DNA of 64,000 nucleotides, taken from assembly GCA_963791545.1 (NCBI GenBank), contig CAWBSR010000017.1, positions 558,001-622,000 on the forward strand, in the 5' to 3' direction. Of the stretch, positions 26,001 through 31,591 are shown piece by piece; the stretch's first letter is position 1; each line of letters opens with the position of its first letter. The notes beneath the pieces were generated by a model. It searched no databases, was not told the DNA's origin, and worked only from the letters and a program-made list of their open reading frames with translations. The position numbers were made by a program, and so were the translations under genes. Source of the DNA: JALYXV01 sp963791545. Lineage in GTDB: Bacteria > Actinomycetota > Acidimicrobiia > Acidimicrobiales > Palsa-688.

Positions 26001-26315
26001 GGCGGTGCCGGCCTTTCACCCGCCGGCTCCGACGACGTCGCGGCCTTCGGGGTCCAGGACCGTGATGCCTCACCAGGCGTCTCGCGGGGGCGGAGCGTGC
26101 CCGCCGAGCTCGATACCGATCCCAGCGTGGCCGGGAGCGAGACCGATTTGGACACGGCGTGGCTCGGCGCCCGCAGCGAGGAGGAAGCGGTCGGCCCCAT
26201 CGAACGAACCCTCATCGACCGCCGGGGGGGACCGCAGGCTCGTGAACCCGGTATTGAGCGCTCGACCGAGAGCGGTTCTCGCCCTCCCGACGAAGACAGG
26301 AATGGGCTGGCATAG
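23097..26315 (+). CDS. Large multi-spanning GT-C-like membrane protein (PTPS-related family) with repeat tail
   Basis: 1072 residues. The first span is WPEVIITFVIVAFLVGFVFK. A following outside loop has GGDTGAHVWGPAFLRDHLL with acidic residues, as in GT-C glycosyltransferases. About a dozen spans run to residue 430, then a large outside domain and a final span (WFGDLLGLLGLAALVWLVRA). This fits the bacterial membrane family called 6-pyruvoyl-tetrahydropterin-synthase related, despite no link to pterins. The last 250 residues are a low-complexity Pro/Ala/Gly/Asp cytoplasmic tail with two exact 15-residue repeats. A role in envelope glycan assembly is inferred from fold and neighbourhood. Confidence 0.7.
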   Translation: MTALDVTDPPVRVPVDDEPPPGDFPFGLDTDRPSGPPRRWRLPENVNWPEVIITFVIVAFLVGFVFKYLQPSKLFLNSTPAGGDTGAHVWGPAFLRDHLLTHFRLTGWAPDWYSGFPSLVFYFPLPSLLIVILNLVMPYNVAFKLITVFGLLTLPVAAWFFGRLARFRFPGPVLLAAGTLPFLFSRNFTIYGGNIASTLAGEFGFSISLSLTLVFLGLVARGLETGKYRALAAVVLMLTGLSHLLPALFAIVGGIVLVLLRWDRRSWRWITPVFAVAGGLAAFWWLPFLLRLPYATDMGYEKLTQYHSNLLPPHQLSGALYVLAIVGVFVSLLRRQKLGIFLGIMAGISVVVFRFGWPVGRLWNARVLPFWFLCLYLLAAVAIAEGGALLLEPLRGGEVPAWSRIATLILPVVAAMAVWIWVGFPLHGLPGGKVTARTGQYTWLGISNADNSFIPAWATWNYSGYESTTKSRKAEYFGLIKTMTQLGKSNGCGRAMWEYEPGLDQMGTPDALMLLPYWTNACIGSMEGLYYESSATTPYHFINAAELSLQPSDPVRGLNYPSSPNVADGVRHLQLLGVRYYMALTPETQMQADTNPDLTVVATSGPWPESYPSGTQSSVKERTWKIYQVADSQIVAPLINQPVVMKGVSKGGKGWLDASEAWYLDQNRADVMYAASGPSGWSRVAPMATTPPRTSLPAVLVDHILSSDNAVSFNVDTVGVPVLVKVSYFPNWQARGAKGPYRVAPNLMVVIPTSHHVVLAYANTPVDWFGDLLGLLGLAALVWLVRAKPVVFSAPRRPLASPVGGGATTETGVDDAYVRLRKELAAGMISHPPGDDGSPPGTQDIDQWLGFPGGLGNVSSAPPPSGAGPHGPPDAAPGSVASAPADTGGLRAPDRDGAAVDDGGAPTGHDTRPPADDGGAPTGHDARPPADSSLGPRAGHDAGPRAGESVPAVAGATRPADGGNRSAVGGAGLSPAGSDDVAAFGVQDRDASPGVSRGRSVPAELDTDPSVAGSETDLDTAWLGARSEEEAVGPIERTLIDRRGGPQAREPGIERSTESGSRPPDEDRNGLA
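25798..25887 (+). repeat. 45-bp tandem repeat, two copies, in membrane-protein tail
   Basis: Two units differing at a few bases encode DDGGAPTGHD followed by T/A-RPPA. Degenerate GHDA-type copies follow. It is in frame. Confidence 0.8.
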
Positions 26316-26368
26316 CGACTGCCAACCGGCCGACCCCTTTTCCCAACACCACTAAGGTCGGGCCCGCG

Positions 26369-27718
26369 ATGCTCGACACCCTCTTCAAGGCCTACGACAT
26401 TCGCGGCCTGGTCCCCGAACAGCTCGACGCGGCGCTGGTGCGCCGGATCGGGGAGGCATTCGCGGCCTTCGCCAACGCCCCTCGCATCCTGGTGGGGCGC
26501 GACATGCGGGCGTCGGGGGTCGACCTGGTCCGCGCCTTCGCCGAGGGGGTCACCCAGGCCGGCACCGACGTCGTCGACCTGGGGATGATGTCGACCGACG
26601 AGATGTACTTCGCGTCGGGCCACCTGGACGCGCCCGGGGCGATGTTCACGGCCTCCCACAACCCCGCCCAGTACAACGGGATCAAGCTGTGCCTGGCGGG
26701 CGCCCGGCCGGTCGGGGAGGACACCGGTCTGGCTGAGATCAAGGCCGCGGTGGCCACGGGCTCGACGATGACGGCCACCCGGACCGGGATCATCAGCACC
26801 GATGACGTGCTCGACGACTTCGCCACCCACGTGCGGGCGTTCGTCGACCGTGCCGCCCTCCGTCCCCTGCGGGTAGTTGCGGACACCGGCAATGGTATGG
26901 GCGGACTGGTCGTCCCCAAGCTGTTCTCGGAACTCCCCTTCGAGCTCGAGGTGATGTACGGGGAACTGGACGGCAGCTTTCCCAACCACCCCGCCGATCC
27001 CATCCAGCCGGCCAATGTCGCCGACCTGCAGGACCGGGTGCTGGAGGTCGGCGCCGACGTGGGGCTGGCCTTCGATGGTGACGCCGACCGGTGCTTCCTG
27101 GTCGACAACCTGGCCCGACCGCTTTCCGGGTCCACCACGACTGCCCTGGTAGCGGCGGCCGTGCTCGAAAAGTCGCCTGGGTCAACGGTCCTGTACAACG
27201 TGGTCTGCTCCAAGGCGGTTCCCGAGAGCATCAGGGAACGAGGGGGCGTTGCGGTGCGGACCCGGGTGGGGCACTCGTTCATCAAATCGGTGATGGCGAC
27301 CACGGGTGCCGTATTCGGCGGCGAGCATTCCGGGCACTACTACTTTCGGGACAATTATCGGGCCGACTCCGGCGCCATCGCCGCCCTGGTTGTCCTCGAG
27401 GTGCTGTCGCGAGCCGATCGGCCGCTGTCAGAGTTGCGCCGGCCCTTCGAGCGCTATGCCGATTCGGGGGAGATCAACACCGAGGTGGACGACCCCAGGG
27501 CAGTTATCGCGGCCATATCGGCGGCCTTCGACTCGCCTCGCCGCCCCGGAGTGACCCAGGAGTGGGTGGATGGGTTGACGGTCGACCTGGGGGACTGGTG
27601 GTTCAATCTGCGGCCGTCGAATACTGAGCCGCTGCTGCGGCTCAACCTGGAAGCGGCGACGCCGGCGGAGTGCGAGGGGCACACCGCTGAGGTTCTCGCC
27701 CTCATCAAGGAGCTTTAG
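26369..27718 (+). CDS. manB: Phosphomannomutase/phosphoglucomutase
   Basis: A 449-residue alpha-D-phosphohexomutase that interconverts hexose-6-phosphate and hexose-1-phosphate. KAYDIRGLVPEQLD is the N-terminal start. TASHNP (Ser96) is the phosphoserine loop. DGDADR (236-241) binds magnesium. GGEHSGHYYFRD is the sugar-recognition loop, and RPSNTEPLLRLN the phosphate-binding loop. All are intact. In mycobacteria the orthologous gene lies beside the SIS-domain isomerase, DUF3499 and fbiAB, matching this window. It should supply mannose-1-phosphate to the nucleotidyltransferase at 1991. Trm112 and the SIS isomerase follow closely. Confidence 0.93.
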   Translation: MLDTLFKAYDIRGLVPEQLDAALVRRIGEAFAAFANAPRILVGRDMRASGVDLVRAFAEGVTQAGTDVVDLGMMSTDEMYFASGHLDAPGAMFTASHNPAQYNGIKLCLAGARPVGEDTGLAEIKAAVATGSTMTATRTGIISTDDVLDDFATHVRAFVDRAALRPLRVVADTGNGMGGLVVPKLFSELPFELEVMYGELDGSFPNHPADPIQPANVADLQDRVLEVGADVGLAFDGDADRCFLVDNLARPLSGSTTTALVAAAVLEKSPGSTVLYNVVCSKAVPESIRERGGVAVRTRVGHSFIKSVMATTGAVFGGEHSGHYYFRDNYRADSGAIAALVVLEVLSRADRPLSELRRPFERYADSGEINTEVDDPRAVIAAISAAFDSPRRPGVTQEWVDGLTVDLGDWWFNLRPSNTEPLLRLNLEAATPAECEGHTAEVLALIKEL

Positions 27719-27726
27719 GCACCCAA

Positions 27727-28026
27727 ATGGCGCTCGACCCCAAGCTGCTGGAGATCCTGGCCTGCCCCGAGGACAAGGGGCCGTTGCTGTACTTCGCCGA
27801 CGAGGATGCCCTGTACAATCCCCGGCTGAAACGCCGCTACGCCATCCAGGACGACATCCCCATCATGCTGATCGACGAAGCCGTGACCGTCTCGCCCGAC
27901 GAGGACGCCCGGCTCCTGGCCAAGGCGGAGGCCGAGGGGATCAAGCCGACGTTCGATCCCGCGGTTCCCGCGTGGGGCGGCGGCGCAACTGCCGCCCCGG
28001 AGCCGGCCGATGCCGCGCCGCGCTGA
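27727..28026 (+). CDS. Trm112-like protein with a truncated Ala/Asp/Pro repeat tail
   Basis: 99 residues. LDPKLLEILACPEDKGPLLY followed by LYNPRLKRRYAIQDDIPIML is the Trm112/YcaR fold, a small adaptor or zinc-ribbon-like protein; one CP remains of the usual cysteines. It begins 9 bp after manB. The tail ends PEPADAAPR at a TGA at 28024, but the DNA downstream is a 15-bp repeat that in the +1 frame reads ADAAP three times and ends at TGA 28097-28099. One extra C near 28020-28021 explains the early stop. The folded domain is unaffected. Confidence 0.85.
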   Translation: MALDPKLLEILACPEDKGPLLYFADEDALYNPRLKRRYAIQDDIPIMLIDEAVTVSPDEDARLLAKAEAEGIKPTFDPAVPAWGGGATAAPEPADAAPR

Positions 28027-28066
28027 CGCCGCGCCGGCTGACGCCGCGCCGGCTGACGCCGCGCCG
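28022..28066 (+). repeat. 15-bp tandem repeat GCTGACGCCGCGCCG, three copies
   Basis: Three perfect copies lie immediately after the Trm112 stop codon, preceded by a degenerate fourth copy inside the gene. They form the lost C-terminal tail of Trm112 in the shifted frame. Confidence 0.9.
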
Positions 28067-28121
28067 GCGGCAGATCCGGCTGACCCGGCGGCGGGTTGAT
28101 GAGTCGGTCGCCGGGACGCCC

Positions 28122-29246
28122 ATGGTGATGTCGGAGGTGTTGGACACCGAAGGGATCTTCGCTGCCACCTACGGCCTACCCGAGCAGATCGAAGCCGCCG
28201 TCGTGGCGGCTGACGCCGTCGCCGACCAGGTGGTGGCGCTCGAGTCGCCCGGGTCCGCGGCGACGCGAATGGCGGTCTCCGGGGAGTCCTCGGCGCCGGC
28301 CGGGCATAACCGGCTGGCGGAGTGGGTTCGCCAGATCGTCGTATTCGGCATGGGCGGCAGCGGGATCGCAGGCGACATTCTGCTGGCGACGGCGGGCGCC
28401 GTGCTGCCGGTGCCGGCCACGGTCGTGAAGTCCTACGAATGCCCGCCGTTTGTCGGTGAGGGCACCTTGGTATTCGCCATCTCTGCCTCGGGCAACACCG
28501 AGGAGACCATCGAGGCCACCAGTGAGGCGGCGCTCAGCGGTGCTCGTGTCGTCGCAGTGACGGGCGGAGGCGAGCTGGCCCGCCTCGCGGCGGGGTGGAA
28601 CGTCCCGGTGATCCCGGTCCCTGCCCTTCCCCAACCCAGGACCGCGGTCGCGGCCATGTCCATCCCGCCCCTCGTGGTGCTGGAGGACCTGGGATTGTTC
28701 CGGGGCGCCCGGTCGTGGATCGGCGAAGCCGTCGATCACCTGAAGCGGCGTCGCGACGTGTACCTAAGGGCCGGTGACAGCAGCGAGCCGGCGGACATCG
28801 CCCGGCGCATCGGGCGCACCTGGCCACTGATCCAAGGGGGCGGGTTGGTCGGCGCGGCTTGCGCCCAGCGGTGGAAGACCCAAGTCAACGAGAACGCCAA
28901 GGCGCCCGCGTTCTGGTCTGTTCAGCCCGAGTTGTGCCACAACGAGGTGTGCGGCTGGGGCCAGCACGGCGACGTCAGCCGCCAGTTGCTGACGCTGGTC
29001 CAATTGCGTCATGACGGCGAGCATCCACAGGTGAGCCGGCGGTTTGAACTGGTCGCCGACGTGATGCGCGAGGTCATGGCCGGCATCATCGAGGTCCGGG
29101 CCCAAGGCGACGGCGACCTGGCCCAGCTGTTCGACCTGATCCTGACGGGCGACCTGGTGTCGCTGTGGTTGGCCGCCGCGGAAGGCATCGATCCTGGACC
29201 CGTGCCGATCCTGGCCGAACTGAAAGACCAGCTGCGGGCTGGCTGA
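28122..29246 (+). CDS. SIS-domain phosphoglucose/phosphomannose isomerase
   Basis: About 374 residues. IVVFGMGGSGIAGDILLATA and LVFAISASGNTEETIEATSE are the two phosphosugar-binding strands of SIS domains. The C-terminal PAFWSVQPELCHNEVCGWG carries the catalytic glutamate/histidine region (ELxHNE) of bifunctional phosphoglucose/phosphomannose isomerases. ATG 28122 starts a typical N-terminus (DTEGIFAATYGLPEQIEAAV); ATG 28128 is an alternative. It would convert fructose-6-phosphate to mannose-6-phosphate for manB, completing a three-gene GDP-mannose supply with the gene at 1991. The final LILTGDLVSLWLA motif is intact. Confidence 0.88.
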   Translation: MVMSEVLDTEGIFAATYGLPEQIEAAVVAADAVADQVVALESPGSAATRMAVSGESSAPAGHNRLAEWVRQIVVFGMGGSGIAGDILLATAGAVLPVPATVVKSYECPPFVGEGTLVFAISASGNTEETIEATSEAALSGARVVAVTGGGELARLAAGWNVPVIPVPALPQPRTAVAAMSIPPLVVLEDLGLFRGARSWIGEAVDHLKRRRDVYLRAGDSSEPADIARRIGRTWPLIQGGGLVGAACAQRWKTQVNENAKAPAFWSVQPELCHNEVCGWGQHGDVSRQLLTLVQLRHDGEHPQVSRRFELVADVMREVMAGIIEVRAQGDGDLAQLFDLILTGDLVSLWLAAAEGIDPGPVPILAELKDQLRAG

Positions 29247-29965
29247 ACTGAGTGGATGCTTGAGGCGAGTGGACGCCTGAGGCGCAGGCGGCTCATGGCG
29301 CTCGCCGTCTCGAGGTAGCAACCGAATCGGATTGCGCGAACCTGGCGCAGTGCACGTGCGCTGTGCGTGCTGTGCAGGGTGCAGGGTCCAGGGTCCAGGG
29401 TGCAGGGTGCAGGGTGCAGGGTGCAGGGTGCAGGGTGCAGGGTGCAGGGTGCAGGGTGCTGTTTGGGCCGGTTGGTGGCCGTTGGGCGGCCATGGAACGG
29501 CGTGGGTGAGTCGCCAGGGCGCTTGCCCGCCAGATTGCACTGCCAGCGGGAACGACCGCCTTCGGTGCCCATCCCCGCGGCGGCGACGGTATGTCCCTAC
29601 ACTGCGATATGGGCCTCGTGCGGGTCTGTGGTTGCAAGTCGATGCCAGTCGCAGGCGAAACGACCCACGTAAGGCAACCCGTGGTTGCTGAGCATGGTGC
29701 GACTTAGGAGTAAGCCCTGCCCGCTCACAGGCCGACCCTCGGCCCGGAGCGGAGACGGCGCCAAGCGGGAGCTTGGGCGACGTTGGGGGGCGACACCAGG
29801 CGGTCAACGCCCGGGGTCAGCCTCCGCCGCCGCCTTCCCGCCACTGCCGCGGCAGGCGAGTGTGGGGTCAAAGACCAGGTCAGCCGCACGGGGCTCACAT
29901 ATTCGGCACCGAATCGATCTATCGCCTGAACAGCCCGACTTGCCTCACTCGGGGAAGGACCGGCC
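29247..29965 (+). other. 719-bp gap without a recognisable gene
   Basis: No reading frame here has the codon bias or similarity of a gene; the open frames are by-products of the heptamer repeat. I see no tRNA, riboswitch or clear terminator. The stretch before hpf (29880-29965) is more AT-rich and probably holds its promoter. A small RNA cannot be excluded. Confidence 0.6.
29373..29456 (+). repeat. Heptanucleotide array (TGCAGGG), 12 copies
   Basis: Twelve contiguous 7-bp units: ten are TGCAGGG, and the third and fourth are TCCAGGG. The array is intergenic, 126 bp after the SIS isomerase. A perfect short repeat of this length is expected to vary in copy number. Confidence 0.95.
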
Positions 29966-30691
29966 ATGGACATCGCGTTTCGCGTCCGCAATGTTGAGGT
30001 TCCCGACAGCCTGCGGCGGGTCACCTTGGACAAGGTGACGCGGCTGGCCGGCTGGTGTGGCGTCGAGTGGGCCGATGTGTGCTTCTCCGAGGAGCGCAAC
30101 CCCCGAATCGCGGAACGTGAGGTCTGCGAGATCACCTTGTTCGCCCGGGGCCGCGTGCTGCAGGCCCAGGCGGCGGCGACCGAAGTGGCGGTCGCCGCCG
30201 ACCGGGTGGTCGGCAAGCTGGAGCAGCGGGCCGCCCGCTTTCGGGGCCGGACGGGCCGGGGGAACCGATCTGGGGACCGGTGGGGTGGTTCCGTGTACCG
30301 GTCCGAGGACCTGTCGGGCGGTTCCGTGTACCGGTCCGGGGATGGTTCCGGGGACCGGTGCCCGGACCGGCGGTACTCTCCTCGATGCACTCAGGTGATT
30401 CGTCCAACCTCGGATTGCGACGGGTCGGTACACTTCCAGGCGAATTGGTCAACGGCAGGCAGGGAACCGGATGCCGCGGACGAGGCAGTGGGTGACGCCG
30501 GTGAGGCGGCGGACACGGGTTTCAGCGATTCAGACCGCGAGTCGCTGACGCCGGAGGAGGCCGCCTTGGAAATGGGTGAGCGAGGTAACGACATCTTCTT
30601 CTTCGTGAATGCCGAGACGGGCAGGCTCGCGGTGGTTTACCGCCGCCGCGATGGTGACGTGGCGCTTGTCGACGACGCCATGAGGTCGTGA
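29966..30691 (+). CDS. hpf: Ribosome hibernation promoting factor, long form, with expanded linker
   Basis: 241 residues. The N-terminal RaiA/HPF domain (FRVRNVEVPDSLRRVTLDKV to about residue 90) binds the decoding region of the 30S subunit. The C-terminal domain (SLTPEEAALEMGERGNDIFF then NAETGRLAVVYRR) dimerises ribosomes into 100S particles. The linker of about 100 residues is longer than usual and holds two copies of GGSVYRS (107-113 and 118-124) in a Gly/Asp/Arg-rich tract. ATG 29966 has GGGGAAGGA upstream. The stop overlaps the regulator gene. The position just before secA is conserved in actinobacteria. Confidence 0.9.
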   Translation: MDIAFRVRNVEVPDSLRRVTLDKVTRLAGWCGVEWADVCFSEERNPRIAEREVCEITLFARGRVLQAQAAATEVAVAADRVVGKLEQRAARFRGRTGRGNRSGDRWGGSVYRSEDLSGGSVYRSGDGSGDRCPDRRYSPRCTQVIRPTSDCDGSVHFQANWSTAGREPDAADEAVGDAGEAADTGFSDSDRESLTPEEAALEMGERGNDIFFFVNAETGRLAVVYRRRDGDVALVDDAMRS

Positions 30692-31524
30692 TAGTGAGCG
30701 ACGGACCGGGCGCCGTTCCTGCCCCCATGGCCCCGGCGGCCGCCGCGTCCTCTTCCACCCCTTCCAAATCTTTCAAATCATCGAACTCTTCGAACTCTTC
30801 GAACTCTTCGAACTCGTCGGACGACGTGGTCCGGGTGCTGATCGCCGACGACCAGGCCGTCTTCCGCCGGGGCCTGTACGTCGTGCTCTCCACCGAGGAC
30901 AACATCGAGGTGGTGGCGGAAGCCGAGAACGGCGAGGAGGCGATCGCCAAGACCGAGGAGCTGGCCCCCGACGTGGTGCTCATGGATGTGCGCATGCCCC
31001 GCGTCAACGGGATCGAGGCGGCTCGCCAGATCCGCGACATCAGCCCCAGCACCAAGATCCTCATGCTCACCGTGAGCGACGAGGAGGACGACCTTTACCA
31101 GGCGATCAAGGCGGGGGCCAACGGCTACCTCCTGAAGGAGATCTCGGTCGAGGAAGTGGCCGATGCCATACGGGCGGTGGCCCAGGGGCAGAGCCTGATC
31201 TCGCCCTCGATGGCCTCCAAGCTCCTCAACGAGTTCAACTCTCTCGCCAAGCGGGCCGAGGAACGCGACCAGTACCTGGCCCCCCGGCTCACCACCCGGG
31301 AGCTGGACGTGCTGCGCCAGGTGGCCCGAGGGATGAGCAACCGGGAGATCGCGGACACCTTGTTCATCTCCGAGAACACGGTGAAAAACCACGTGCGCAA
31401 CATTCTGGAGAAGCTCCACCTCCACTCCCGTATGGAGGCGGTCATGTACGCCATGCGGGAACGGCTCTTCGACATCCGAGGCGCCGAGGAGTCCCGCCCC
31501 GCCAGTCGCGGCCCCGCCGCCTAG
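30688..31524 (+). CDS. NarL/LuxR-type response regulator with Ser/Asn repeat N-terminus
   Basis: 278 residues. The first 46 are Ala/Pro then Ser/Asn-rich, including SSN repeats made by a 9-bp array. The receiver domain follows (VRVLIADDQAVFRRGLYVVL; phospho-acceptor Asp100 in VVLMDVRMP). The C-terminal LuxR helix-turn-helix is LTTRELDVLRQVARGMSNRE then TLFISENTVKNHVRNILEKL. GTG 30688 overlaps the hpf stop (GTGA), so it is coupled to hpf. No histidine kinase is nearby, so it is an orphan regulator. Alternative starts just before the receiver domain would exclude the repeats. Confidence 0.88.
   Translation: MIVSDGPGAVPAPMAPAAAASSSTPSKSFKSSNSSNSSNSSNSSDDVVRVLIADDQAVFRRGLYVVLSTEDNIEVVAEAENGEEAIAKTEELAPDVVLMDVRMPRVNGIEAARQIRDISPSTKILMLTVSDEEDDLYQAIKAGANGYLLKEISVEEVADAIRAVAQGQSLISPSMASKLLNEFNSLAKRAEERDQYLAPRLTTRELDVLRQVARGMSNREIADTLFISENTVKNHVRNILEKLHLHSRMEAVMYAMRERLFDIRGAEESRPASRGPAA
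30781..30816 (+). repeat. 9-bp tandem repeat TCGAACTCT, four copies
   Basis: Three perfect copies and one ending in G, in frame, encoding Ser-Asn-Ser units near the regulator N-terminus. Confidence 0.9.
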
Positions 31525-31591
31525 CGGCCGGAAGCCCGGTAGACGCCCGCGGGTCGCCCAGCGTGGACCCCCCGGTACACTCGGTAACGCC

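Noticed and set aside
28764..29807. 347-codon minus-strand frame with repeated Cys-Thr-Leu-His-Pro-Ala-Pro
   Set aside because: The repeat is only the translation of the TGCAGGG array and the frame runs into the SIS isomerase; no start or family.
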